Of a stretch of DNA of 22,017 nt, positions 5,955 to 14,164 are shown piece after piece. The notes under the pieces are model-generated. The model saw only the letters and a program-made list of their open reading frames with translations. It ran no database searches and was not told the DNA's origin. This stretch comes from DATNBT01 sp964579765 (GTDB lineage Bacteria; Acidobacteriota; Vicinamibacteria; Vicinamibacterales; CAVVIG01), in NCBI GenBank assembly GCA_964579765.1, contig CAZOIK010000199.1:1-22017 (forward strand), written 5' to 3'. How positions within the stretch are numbered: position 1 is the first letter of the stretch; each line of letters starts with the position of its first letter. Both the position numbers and the translations under genes were made by a program.

Positions 5955-6623
5955 TCAGTCGCCCACAATCCAACCATCCCGAAGATTGATCACCCGCGAC
6001 CCGTACGCCGCATTCGCCTCGGAGTGCGTCACCTGAATGATCGTCGTCCCCGCCTCGTTGAGCCTTTTGAACAGTTCCATAATCTCCTGGCCCTGCGCCG
6101 AGTGCAGGTTGCCGGTCGGCTCGTCGGCGAGGATCACCTGCGGGTTCGCGATGACCGCGCGCGCGACGCCGACCAGTTGCTGCTGTCCGCCCGAGAGCTG
6201 GCTCGGAAACAGATCCTTCTTGCCGACGATCTGAAAGCGATCGAGCACGTCGGCGACCATCGCCTGGCGCTCCTTGCGTCCGATGTTCCGGTAGGAGAGG
6301 GGCACCTCGAGGTTCTCGTACACGGTCAGGTTGTCAAGCAGGTGGTAGCTCTGAAAGACGAATCCGATGTGCCGCTTGTGGAGCTCGGCGCGATCCTTCG
6401 GCCGGAGCTGGTGCACCGGCGTGTCGAGGAAGTGGTACTCACCGGTCCAGTCCGCGTCGTGCATGCCGAGGATGTGGAGCAGCGACGACTTGCCCGCGCC
6501 CGACGGCCCCATGATCGAGACGAACTCGCCGGGCCGCACGTCGAGCGTGATCCGCCGCAGCACGTAGCTGCGGGCGGCGCCCGCCGGATACGACTTCTCC
6601 AGATTCCGCAGCGACATCAGCAC
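5955..6623 (-). CDS. ABC transporter ATPase, LolD/MacB type, with His in the D-loop
   Basis: A 222-aa nucleotide-binding subunit with Walker A GPSGAGKSS (39-47), Q-loop Gln91, signature LSGGQ (143-147), Walker B VILADE (163-168) and switch His200. Two points differ from its neighbour ATPase: the D-loop reads NLHS instead of NLDS (171-175), and the signature continues QQLVG instead of QQRVA. Catalytic residues are present, so it should bind and probably hydrolyse ATP. The GTG start at 6623 overlaps the upstream stop (TAGTG); an ATG at 6617 is also possible. It likely works at the inner membrane with the permeases encoded upstream in the same run, perhaps as one half of a heterodimer with the preceding ATPase. 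That pairing is inference. Confidence 0.93.
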   Translation of the reverse strand: MLMSLRNLEKSYPAGAARSYVLRRITLDVRPGEFVSIMGPSGAGKSSLLHILGMHDADWTGEYHFLDTPVHQLRPKDRAELHKRHIGFVFQSYHLLDNLTVYENLEVPLSYRNIGRKERQAMVADVLDRFQIVGKKDLFPSQLSGGQQQLVGVARAVIANPQVILADEPTGNLHSAQGQEIMELFKRLNEAGTTIIQVTHSEANAAYGSRVINLRDGWIVGD

Positions 6624-7357
6624 TAGGGCGCTCCGGGCGCGGGGCTGAACGCGCGGCCGTCGTCCATGGGCTCTGGCTCGTCGACGACGCGACCGTCGAA
6701 CAAATAGATGTTGCGTTCGGCATGGCGGGCGTAGCGCGGGTCGTGCGTCACCATGCAGATGGTCGCGCCGTTCATGTACAGCTCGTGGAGCAGCGTCATG
6801 ACCGCTTCGCCGCTTTTCGAATCGAGATTGCCGGTTGGCTCGTCCGCGAGCAGGATCACCGGCTCGCCGGCGACGGCGCGTGCGACGGCGACGCGCTGCT
6901 GCTGCCCGCCCGAGAGCTGTGACGGCAGATGTTTGGCGCGATGCGCCATTCCGACGCGCTCGAGTGCGTCTTTTACCCGCTGCCGCCGCTCCTTCGGCAG
7001 CATGCCGCGGTAGGTGAGCGGCAGCTCGACGTTTTCGAACACCGAGAGGTCGCCGATCAAGTTGAAACTCTGGAAGATGAATCCGATCTCGCGATTGCGG
7101 ACCCGCGCCCGTTCCCAGGCCTTGAGCTCGGCGACTTGGCGGCCGTTGAGCTCGTAGGAGCCGGAACTGGGCGAATCGAGCAGTCCGAGAATCGAGAGCA
7201 GTGTGGACTTGCCGCAGCCTGAGGGACCGGAGATCGAGACGTACTCGCCGCGCTGGATCTGAAGACTCACGTTCTCGAGTGCGTGGGTTTCAACTTCATC
7301 CGTGATGAAGACTTTCGTGAGGCGATCGAGCGTGATCACGGGCGGCAGGTCGTTCAC
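6623..7357 (-). CDS. ABC transporter ATPase, MacB/LolD type (canonical)
   Basis: A 244-aa ATPase with all motifs intact: Walker A GPSGCGKST (44-52), Q-loop Gln96, signature LSGGQQQRVA (from 148), Walker B VILLADE (167-173), D-loop NLDS (177-180) and switch His205. It belongs with the MacB/LolD ATPases that power mechanotransmission-type FtsX-fold permeases rather than classical channels. The GTG start at 7357 is fixed by AAAGGAG at 7364-7370. It follows the adaptor gene by 24 bases and overlaps the next ATPase. The C-terminal tail (about 225-244) is short, acidic then Pro/Ala-rich, with no known domain. Confidence 0.95.
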   Translation of the reverse strand: MNDLPPVITLDRLTKVFITDEVETHALENVSLQIQRGEYVSISGPSGCGKSTLLSILGLLDSPSSGSYELNGRQVAELKAWERARVRNREIGFIFQSFNLIGDLSVFENVELPLTYRGMLPKERRQRVKDALERVGMAHRAKHLPSQLSGGQQQRVAVARAVAGEPVILLADEPTGNLDSKSGEAVMTLLHELYMNGATICMVTHDPRYARHAERNIYLFDGRVVDEPEPMDDGRAFSPAPGAP

Positions 7358-7381
7358 GGTGAGCTCCTTTGTTGACGATCG

Positions 7382-8632
7382 CTACTGCAAGCGGATGCGG
7401 TCGAAGCTGTCCCAGTTGGACATGTCCGACAGAATCACCTGGTCGCCGACGTTCAAGCCGGCATGAATTTCGACGGCATTCACCGACGTCGCCCCGAGCT
7501 TGACCTGGACCCGTGTCGCTTCGCCGTTCGGCAGCACCTTGAAGAGCCCCACGGCGCTCTGGTCCTGTCCGAACGCCGGGCGGCCGACGTACAGCACGTC
7601 GCGCAGCCTTTCGAGCTCGATCGTGCCGTCCACGCTGAGGTCCGGCCGCGCGCCTTTCGGCAGTGGCTCGGTCATCGAGACGTCGACGGTGACGGTGCCG
7701 TTCTGCACGGACGGATCGATGCGGACGACGCGGCCGGCGACGACGCCGTTGCGCGTGTCGATGGAGGCGACCTGTCCCGGCTGGATGTCTTTCGCCTGCG
7801 TTTCAGGAATCTTCAGCTCGGCTTTCAAACGCGACGGGTCGGCAACCCTCGCGAGGTTCGTGCCAGGCGCGACCTGTTGGCCGACATCGACGGGCACGAG
7901 TTGCAGCACACCGGCAAATCCGGCACGGACGTGCAGATCGTCCACCTGCTGCTGCTTCAGTCGCAACACCGCGCGTGCCTGATCGACCTCCGACTGCTGG
8001 ACGGCCAGGCGCGCCGCGGTGGATTCGGTGAAGCTCGCGAGCTGCTTCTGGGCAATGGCATAGCGCGCCTTCAGCGAATCCGCGTCGAGTTGTGCCTGTT
8101 TGAGGACCATGTCGGCGACGAGGCCCTTACTCGCGAGCTGCGCGTTGGCCGTGACCTGCAGCGCCGCTTTCTTATAGTCGGCCTCGACATTGGCCGTGGC
8201 TGCTTCCTGGGCGAGCGAGTCATTCTGCGACTGGACGCGGAGATTGGCCAGGCTGGCCTCGGCGGCGCTCAGCTTCAGTTTGGCGTCCTGCAGCGCCTGG
8301 TCGAGCTCCGGGTTGCTGAGGTCGAGAATCACGCTCGACGCGGTCACCGGCGTGCCGGGCAGCAGCACGACACGCTCGACCCGCCCTTGCGTCGTCGCCG
8401 GGATCCAACGGATGTCTTCCGGCACCAGCGTGCCCTGCCCGCGCACGTCGCGTACCATCGGGCCGCGCTTGACCGTGTCGATCCACACCGTCGCCCGATC
8501 CACGCCGGGCGCCGCGGGTTTGAGCCGGGAGACCCCGAGCGTGATGGCGCCGACCGCGAGGAGCGCGGCCGTCGCGTATGCCACGCGGCGGAGCCGCTTG
8601 CGTCGCGTCTGGTCCGGTCGTGCGATGTCCAT
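7382..8632 (-). CDS. Periplasmic adaptor (HlyD/MacA-type membrane fusion protein)
   Basis: A 416-aa protein with a basic cytoplasmic tip (RRKRLRR), one membrane anchor at about residues 17-34, a lipoyl-like half (GQGTLVPEDIRWIPATTQGRVERVVLLPGTPV), a helical hairpin rich in Ala, Gln and Leu (about 115-230), the second lipoyl half (VRAGFAGVLQLVPVDVGQQVAPG), then beta-barrel and membrane-proximal domains ending in GLNVGDQVILSDMSNWDSFDRIRL. This is the order of MacA-like adaptors linking an inner-membrane pump to an outer-membrane channel. No TolC-like gene is in the window. AAGGAG seven bases before the ATG sets the start. A 112-base leader upstream holds an inverted repeat at 8650-8673. Cargo is unknown. 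Confidence 0.93.
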   Translation of the reverse strand: MDIARPDQTRRKRLRRVAYATAALLAVGAITLGVSRLKPAAPGVDRATVWIDTVKRGPMVRDVRGQGTLVPEDIRWIPATTQGRVERVVLLPGTPVTASSVILDLSNPELDQALQDAKLKLSAAEASLANLRVQSQNDSLAQEAATANVEADYKKAALQVTANAQLASKGLVADMVLKQAQLDADSLKARYAIAQKQLASFTESTAARLAVQQSEVDQARAVLRLKQQQVDDLHVRAGFAGVLQLVPVDVGQQVAPGTNLARVADPSRLKAELKIPETQAKDIQPGQVASIDTRNGVVAGRVVRIDPSVQNGTVTVDVSMTEPLPKGARPDLSVDGTIELERLRDVLYVGRPAFGQDQSAVGLFKVLPNGEATRVQVKLGATSVNAVEIHAGLNVGDQVILSDMSNWDSFDRIRLQ

Positions 8633-8649
8633 CGGCTACTCCTTGGACG

Positions 8650-8673
8650 GACGAACCTGGCGACTGGTTCGTC
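8650..8673. promoter_or_regulatory. Inverted repeat in the adaptor gene leader; possible operator
   Basis: Arms GACGAACC (8650-8657) and GGTTCGTC (8666-8673) are perfect 8-bp complements with an 8-base spacer, 18 to 41 bases upstream of the adaptor ATG. Symmetry and position fit a regulator binding site or an mRNA hairpin near the ribosome binding site. No matching sequence was noticed near the two PadR genes, and I found no convincing -35/-10 pair. Confidence 0.45.
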
Positions 8674-8744
8674 TGGCATACCCATAGAGCCTGACACATG
8701 TCCTATTGGAAGGCAATACAAGCCGGCTGGACGTCCCGCTGCGG

Positions 8745-11192
8745 TCAGTCATGACGGATGGCCGCCAGTGGATCGAGCCGCGCGGCGCGCCAGGCCGGCA
8801 CCACGCACGCCGTCATGGCGACGGCGGCGAGCAGCGCGACGATGGCGCCGAGCGTGAGCGGGTCGTGCGCGCTGGTCTGCACGAGAAACGACTGCAGCAC
8901 CCGCCCGACGGCCACGGCCGCCGCGAGCCCCGCCGCCGCGCCGATGGCCAGTTGCACGAGCGACCGCCGCAGGAAATACCAGATCACGCCGAGCGGCCTT
9001 GCCCCGAGGACCATGCGCACGCCGATGTCGCGCGTGTGCTGCGTCACGGCATACGCGGTCACCGCGTACAGCCCGACCGCCGCCAGCACGAGCGCAATCG
9101 CCGCGAAGACGCCGAACATGGTCGTGAACACCCGGAGCAGCCAGCGCTGTTGCGCGAGCGCGTCGTCCATCATGAGCGGGTTCGCCAGCGCCTGGTCCGG
9201 ATCGATCGTCATCATCGCCTCGCGCAGCAGGCGCGTCGCCTGCGCGGGCGTCGTGCGCGTCCGCGCGAGCACCGTCGCCGCCCGCGCCATCCCCGTGTTC
9301 TCGCGATGCGGGAGATAGGCGACCGGATCCGGTTCGCGCTCCTGGTTGTTGTTCCGCTGCCGTACGTTTGGCACCAGTCCGACGACCGTGAGCCAGTCGG
9401 CGTCCTGATTGCCCGCCGTATCCTGCGACAGGCGGATCGTGCGCCCGATGGGATCCTGGTCCCTGAAATAGATCGTCGCGAGGCGCTGGTTGACGATCGC
9501 GACGAGCCGTCCGGGTTCGCCGTCAGCGTTCGTGAACGCGCGACCGCGGAGGAGTGGCAGGCCGAGCACGTCGAAGTAGCGCGATCCGACGCTGAGCATC
9601 GTGACCTCGGGCACGCGATCGCCGGGCACCGCCGCGCGGCCGTCCACCTCGATCCGCCGGGCGGCGCCGCCGCCGAGCGGGATGCTCGTCGCCGTGGACG
9701 CCACGTCGATGCCGGCCGTCGATCCGAATCGATCGTCGATCGCCTGCAGAAAGCGCGTACGGTCCTCCCAGCCGGGATACTTGCGCGCCGGGATAATCAT
9801 GCTGCTCGTGATGAGCCGCGCTGTCTGGATGCCGATGTCCATGCGGTACATCGTGAGGAAGCTGCGGAGCAGCAAGCCGCCGCCCGCCAGCAGCACCAGT
9901 GTGAGCGCGACCTGCACGACGATCAGTCCGGCCGTCCAGCGCCGGACGAGGCCGCCGCCCGATCCGGTGCGGCCGCCTTCCTTCAGCATCTCGTGGACGT
10001 TCGTCTTTGACGCGTGCAGCGCGGGCGCAAGGCCGAACAGCACGCCCGTCGCGAGACAGAGGACCAGCAGGACGCTGAACGTACGCCAGTCCATGGCGAA
10101 GACCATCCAGTACGGCACGCCGACGTTCTGCGCTTCGGCGGCGAACCAGCGGATCCCGACGATCGAGAGCAACAGCCCGAGACCACCGGCGACGAAGGCC
10201 AGCAGCACGCTCTCGACGAGCAGCTGGCGGACGATCTGCCATCGGCTTCCGCCGACCGCGATGCGAACGCTCATTTCGCCCGAGCGCCTGGCGGCTCTCG
10301 CCAGCAGCAGGTTCGCGACGTTCGAACAGGCAATCAGCACGACGAAGCCGACCGCGCCAAGCAGCGACCAGAACAGCCGCTGAATCTGCGAACCAAGCAC
10401 GCGCTCGAGAAATGGGTCGGGCCGCGGCCACACGTCGCGGTTCGTCGTCGGGTACAGCGCGGCCAGCCGCTGGCCGATGCCCTGCATTTCGCTGCGCGCC
10501 TGATCGACGGTTACGCCGTCGGCGAGCCGGCCGACGGCGAAGTAGCCGCGCGCCTGGCGCGGCTGCTGCTGCAGCGCCGCGGGCATGGTGCCGATCGGTA
10601 CCCACACGTCCGCGTTGAACGGAAAGTGCATCCCATCGGGCATGACGCCGATGATCGTGCCCGGATTAGTCGAGAGGCGAATCGTCTTGCCCACGATGGC
10701 CGGGTCGCCGCCGTACCGTTGCTTCCAGACCGTGTCACTGATCAGCACGACCAGCGGGGCGCCCGGCGTGTCTTCGCTTGCGGCAAAATCACGTCCGAGC
10801 ACGGGCGACACGCCGAGCGTCTTGAACAGATTCGCCGACACGTAGCAGCCGGGAATCTGCTCGGGCAGCAGGCCTTCGTCGCCGATGTTGAACGAGCCGC
10901 TGAAGATGAACGAAAGGCCCGCGAACGTCCGGCTGGCCGCCTTCCAGTCCTCGAAATCGCGGAGCGAGACGCCCAGCGTGCGCCCCTGCGTGTCGCGCGT
11001 CCCGACGAACATGATCTGCTCAGGGCGCGGCAGCGGCAGGTTGCGGATGAGCACCGCGTTGACAATCGTGAACACGGCGTTGGTCGCGCCGATGCCGAGC
11101 GCCAGCACGATGACGGCCATCGCGGTGAACCAGCGATCCTTGACGAGCAGCCGCACGGCGAAACGAACGTCGCGGAACAGGTCGCTCACCAT
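8745..11192 (-). CDS. ADOP/MacB-like permease without prefix domain (second of pair)
   Basis: An 815-aa permease with the duplicated MacB layout. A first membrane helix (about 20-45, LALGIGATNAVF) leads into a periplasmic domain. A three-helix FtsX block follows at about 270-390 (VVLIACSNVANLLLARAARR), then a helix near 420-440, a second periplasmic domain and a final FtsX block (about 690-810) ending in RAARLDPLAAIRHD. The protein lacks the roughly 75-residue cytoplasmic prefix found in the permeases at 14161 and 16841 and starts almost at the first membrane segment. The ATG at 11192 lies 7 bases after the preceding permease stop, with GAGGCG between. It heads toward the adaptor and ATPase genes on the same strand, so it probably uses those ATPases. 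Substrate unknown. Confidence 0.92.
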   Translation of the reverse strand: MVSDLFRDVRFAVRLLVKDRWFTAMAVIVLALGIGATNAVFTIVNAVLIRNLPLPRPEQIMFVGTRDTQGRTLGVSLRDFEDWKAASRTFAGLSFIFSGSFNIGDEGLLPEQIPGCYVSANLFKTLGVSPVLGRDFAASEDTPGAPLVVLISDTVWKQRYGGDPAIVGKTIRLSTNPGTIIGVMPDGMHFPFNADVWVPIGTMPAALQQQPRQARGYFAVGRLADGVTVDQARSEMQGIGQRLAALYPTTNRDVWPRPDPFLERVLGSQIQRLFWSLLGAVGFVVLIACSNVANLLLARAARRSGEMSVRIAVGGSRWQIVRQLLVESVLLAFVAGGLGLLLSIVGIRWFAAEAQNVGVPYWMVFAMDWRTFSVLLVLCLATGVLFGLAPALHASKTNVHEMLKEGGRTGSGGGLVRRWTAGLIVVQVALTLVLLAGGGLLLRSFLTMYRMDIGIQTARLITSSMIIPARKYPGWEDRTRFLQAIDDRFGSTAGIDVASTATSIPLGGGAARRIEVDGRAAVPGDRVPEVTMLSVGSRYFDVLGLPLLRGRAFTNADGEPGRLVAIVNQRLATIYFRDQDPIGRTIRLSQDTAGNQDADWLTVVGLVPNVRQRNNNQEREPDPVAYLPHRENTGMARAATVLARTRTTPAQATRLLREAMMTIDPDQALANPLMMDDALAQQRWLLRVFTTMFGVFAAIALVLAAVGLYAVTAYAVTQHTRDIGVRMVLGARPLGVIWYFLRRSLVQLAIGAAAGLAAAVAVGRVLQSFLVQTSAHDPLTLGAIVALLAAVAMTACVVPAWRAARLDPLAAIRHD

Positions 11193-11199
11193 CGCCTCG

Positions 11200-13665
11200 C
11201 TATTCGAACCGCAGCGCGATCGTCGGGTTCACGCGGCTTGCACGTGCGGCGGGCCACCACACGGCCGCCAGCGCGACCAGCGCGAGCAGGAGGGGCACGC
11301 TCACGAACACGAGCGGATCCCAGGCCTTCACGCCGAACAGGAAACTCGCGATGACGCGCGTGAGGCCGAATGCCGACGCCAGCCCGATGGCGATGCCGGC
11401 GAGCGCGAGCATGAGGCCCTGCACGAGAATCATGCGCCGGACCACGCCGGCTTCGGCGCCGAGCGCCAGCCGGACGCCGATCTCCGGCGTGCGCTGCTGC
11501 ACCGAGTACGCCATCAGCCCGTAGATGCCGATGGCGGCGAGCAGCAGCGCCGCGCCGCCGAAGATCGTCATCAGAAGCATGTTGAACCGCTGGCGCGACG
11601 TCGATCGCGAGATCACCTCGTCCATCGTCCGTACGTCGGAGACCGGGAGACCGGTCGACTGGCGAAGCTGATTCTGAATGGCGCCGCTCATCGCGTACGG
11701 CTCGGTGCGCGTGCGGACCACCCAGGCCATCGGCGTGATGCGGACGTTCAGCGCATTGGCCAGATCGGTGACCTGGCCCTGCGGCACGTACATGCGCGGT
11801 CCGGGATCGGTGTTGAGGCCGGCGTCGCGCACGTCGCCGACGATGCCGACGATCTGCCGGACCGGTTCATCGGCGAACTCGCGCATGAGGCCCTTGCCGC
11901 CGATCAGAAGCCGGTCACTCAACGGATCGCCCGTCTTCCAGAACTGCCGCGCCATCGTCTCGTTGATGACGACCACGGGCGGCGCACCGGCGTCGTCGCG
12001 GATCGTGAACGCGCGTCCGCGCACGATCGGGATCTTGAACACCTGGAAGAAGCCCGGCGAGATCGTCAACCATCCGCCGCCGCCCGTGAACGGTCCCTGC
12101 ACGGGCGGCCGACCGATGATGTTGAACGGCAGGCCGTAGCCGCCCTCGAGCGGAATGCAGCAGGTCGCGCTGGCCACCTCGACGCCGGGCAGCGCCTCGA
12201 GACGCTCGACGCTATCGCGCACGAGCTGCGCCACCGCCATGGACTTCTGGAACTGCGGACCGCTCAGCGACATCCGCATCGTCAGCACGTGACCGGCGTC
12301 GAAGCCAGGACGGACGTGGCGCAGGTTGAGCGACGTCCGGATCAGGAGCGCCGAGCCGACAAGTAAGACCAGCGCGAGCGCCACTTCGGTGACGACCAGA
12401 ATCGCGCGGGCGCGGTGATGACGGACACCGGCGCCGCCGCGTCCGGCGCTGTCCTTGAGCGCCGTGGTGAGATCGAGGCGCGAGGCCTGCAGCGCCGGCA
12501 TCAGCCCGAAGAGCAGGCCCGTGCCGACGGCCAGCGCCAGCGTGAAGCCCAGCACCCGCCAGTCGATGCCGACGAGCGAGCCGTCCTGGCCGAGGCGCGG
12601 CAGGCCGGCCGTGTTGATCGCCAGCAGCGCGCGGATGCCAATCACGCCGAGCGTGGTCCCGATGGCGGCGCCGGCCAACGCGAGCACGACGCTCTCAGTC
12701 AGCAGCTGGCGGACGATGCGCGCGCGACCGGCGCCGAGGGCCGCGCGGATGGCGAACTCGCGGCGGCGGGCCGTCGCCCGCACGAGCAGGAGGTTCGCGA
12801 CGTTCGCGCAGGCGATGAGCAGCACGAACGCGACCGCGCCGACGAGCACCAGCAAGGTCGGCCGTGCGTTGTTGACGAACGCCTCGCGGAAGCGCTGCGC
12901 GCCGAAGCTCTGGTTCGGCGCAAGCCCGGTCGGGAAGCGCCGGCGAAACGCCTCGGCCTCCACCTTGATTCGCGCGCGCGCCTGCGCGAGCGAGACGCCA
13001 GGCCGCAGCCGGCCGGCGACGGTGAAGTAGTTGCCCTGATCGTTCGTGTTGGGATCCAGCTGGAACGGCGTCCATACCTCAGGAGCCGGTCCGAACTCCG
13101 CGACGTCAAACCCCGGCCCGACGACGCCGACGATGGCGTACGGATCTCCGCTGAGCGCCAGCGTCTTGCCAATGACCGCCGGGTCGCCGCCGAAGTGCCG
13201 TTGCCACAGGCCGTAGCTGATGACCACGACGTGGGCGCCGTTCGGTCGATCTTCGTCCTGGGTGAATCCGCGTCCTCTGATGAGCGGCGCGCCGAAGAGA
13301 CGAAAGTAGTCGGCGCTCACCTGTGCGGCGCGGAGCTGCTCGGGTGTCCCGCCGCTCGTGTCGTTGACGACGTTGGTGCGGAAGGCGGTGACGTCCTGCA
13401 CGACGTCGGTCTCCTGGCGCCAATGGGCGAACTTCGCGGGCGAGGCGCCGGGAAATTCGCCCTGCGGCCCGGTGTTGGTGAGCATCACCAGGCGATCGGG
13501 ATCGGGGAACGGAATCGGCTTGAGGAGCACTGCGTCCACGACGGAGAAGATCGCGGTATTGGCGCCGATGCCGAGCGCGAGCGCGGCGACGGCCGCCATT
13601 GTGAAGCCCGGCGCGCGCCTGAACAGGCGAAGCGAGTGGGCCAGATCGGACAGGAACGTCTCCAC
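11200..13665 (-). CDS. ADOP/MacB-like permease without prefix domain (first of pair)
   Basis: An 821-aa permease with the same duplicated MacB plan: first helix at about residues 20-45 (LALGIGANTAIFSVVDAVLL), periplasmic domain, FtsX block with FVLLIACANVANLLLVRATARRREF, linker helix AILVVTEVALALVLLVGSALLIR, second periplasmic domain, and a closing FtsX block ending ARASRVNPTIALRFE. I set the start at the GTG at 13665 because AGGAGG lies five bases upstream and the protein then begins METFLSDLAHSLRLFRRAPGF, as in prefix-less relatives. A longer open frame to 13860 would run antisense through the PadR promoter and start and is rejected. It is the first gene of the long minus-strand run and is divergent from PadR across 160 bases. 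Confidence 0.93.
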   Translation of the reverse strand: METFLSDLAHSLRLFRRAPGFTMAAVAALALGIGANTAIFSVVDAVLLKPIPFPDPDRLVMLTNTGPQGEFPGASPAKFAHWRQETDVVQDVTAFRTNVVNDTSGGTPEQLRAAQVSADYFRLFGAPLIRGRGFTQDEDRPNGAHVVVISYGLWQRHFGGDPAVIGKTLALSGDPYAIVGVVGPGFDVAEFGPAPEVWTPFQLDPNTNDQGNYFTVAGRLRPGVSLAQARARIKVEAEAFRRRFPTGLAPNQSFGAQRFREAFVNNARPTLLVLVGAVAFVLLIACANVANLLLVRATARRREFAIRAALGAGRARIVRQLLTESVVLALAGAAIGTTLGVIGIRALLAINTAGLPRLGQDGSLVGIDWRVLGFTLALAVGTGLLFGLMPALQASRLDLTTALKDSAGRGGAGVRHHRARAILVVTEVALALVLLVGSALLIRTSLNLRHVRPGFDAGHVLTMRMSLSGPQFQKSMAVAQLVRDSVERLEALPGVEVASATCCIPLEGGYGLPFNIIGRPPVQGPFTGGGGWLTISPGFFQVFKIPIVRGRAFTIRDDAGAPPVVVINETMARQFWKTGDPLSDRLLIGGKGLMREFADEPVRQIVGIVGDVRDAGLNTDPGPRMYVPQGQVTDLANALNVRITPMAWVVRTRTEPYAMSGAIQNQLRQSTGLPVSDVRTMDEVISRSTSRQRFNMLLMTIFGGAALLLAAIGIYGLMAYSVQQRTPEIGVRLALGAEAGVVRRMILVQGLMLALAGIAIGLASAFGLTRVIASFLFGVKAWDPLVFVSVPLLLALVALAAVWWPAARASRVNPTIALRFE

Positions 13666-13670
13666 GCGAT

Positions 13671-13676
13671 CCTCCT
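13671..13676 (-). promoter_or_regulatory. Ribosome binding site that sets the GTG start of the first prefix-less permease
   Basis: AGGAGG on the minus strand, five bases before the GTG at 13665. A perfect Shine-Dalgarno at this spacing is the main reason for rejecting the longer open frame. Confidence 0.85.
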
Positions 13677-13765
13677 GAGCTGAGACCGACGCGTCTGACG
13701 CCGCTTTAGACGAACGGCACATTCTGGCGGTTGGCGCGCGACCGGTAAACGGAAAACGCACGAGG

Positions 13766-13820
13766 TCCTGTTGACAGACCACACGAGGAACCCTATGCTC
13801 CTGTTGACGTTCAACAGGAG
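13766..13820. promoter_or_regulatory. Candidate PadR operator: palindrome plus upstream half-site
   Basis: A perfect inverted repeat has arms CTCCTGTTGA (13798-13807) and TCAACAGGAG (13811-13820) around CGT. The half-site TCCTGTTGAC recurs in the same orientation at 13766-13775, exactly 33 bases from its copy at 13799-13808, close to three helical turns. The upstream half-site overlaps the -35 box; the palindrome covers the end of the -10 box, the probable transcription start and the PadR ribosome binding site. This suits autorepression by a dimeric PadR protein. As RNA, the palindrome could also hide the ribosome binding site. Confidence 0.7.
13771..13799 (+). promoter_or_regulatory. Sigma-70-type promoter of the PadR-ADOP operon
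   Basis: TTGACA at 13771-13776 is a perfect -35 box; after a 17-base spacer TATGCT at 13794-13799 matches the -10 consensus in four of six positions. It ends 26 bases before the PadR ATG, giving a very short leader. Confidence 0.78.
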
Positions 13821-13825
13821 ACACG

Positions 13826-14164
13826 ATGGCAGCTGCAGATGCGGATATCCCGTACGGCACGCTCGACCTGATGGTGCTGAAGACGCTCGACGCGATGGGC
13901 CCGCTGCACGGCTACGGCATCGCGCGGCGCATCGAACAGGTGGCACAGGGCGTGCTCGCGCTCAACCAGGGCACGATCTATCCGGCCCTGCTGCGGCTCG
14001 AGCAGAAGGGGTGGATCGCGAGCAAGTGGGGCACGAGCGAGAACAACCGACGCGCGCGGTTCTACGAGATCACGCGAGCGGGAAAAAAGCAGCTCGCGGC
14101 TGAGACGGAGAGCTGGGAACGCACGGTCGCGATCATGGCGAAGATGCTCGAGGGGAAGTCGTGA
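13826..14164 (+). CDS. PadR-family transcriptional regulator (acidobacterial type)
   Basis: A 112-aa winged-helix regulator with the PadR core LHGYGIARRIEQVAQG, NQGTIYPALLRLEQKGWI and a wing around NNRRARFYEITRAGKK, then a C-terminal helix. PadR proteins of this kind are typically encoded directly before ADOP permease genes in Acidobacteriota and act as dimeric repressors, often sensing small molecules. The ATG at 13826 is preceded by AGGAG (13816-13820), which lies in the operator palindrome. Its stop overlaps the start of the next permease gene (GTGA), so the two are translationally coupled. It closely resembles the PadR at 5618-5953 but has a different N-terminus and C-terminal tail. Ligand unknown. 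Confidence 0.95.
   Translation: MAAADADIPYGTLDLMVLKTLDAMGPLHGYGIARRIEQVAQGVLALNQGTIYPALLRLEQKGWIASKWGTSENNRRARFYEITRAGKKQLAAETESWERTVAIMAKMLEGKS

Noticed and set aside
13681..13765. Promoter for the minus-strand transporter run
   Set aside because: A promoter is expected here, but I found no -35/-10 pair better than chance on the minus strand.
13666..13860. N-terminal extension of the first prefix-less permease to 13860
   Set aside because: It would cross the PadR promoter and antisense of the PadR start, has no similarity to the ADOP prefix domain, and a perfect AGGAGG supports the GTG at 13665.
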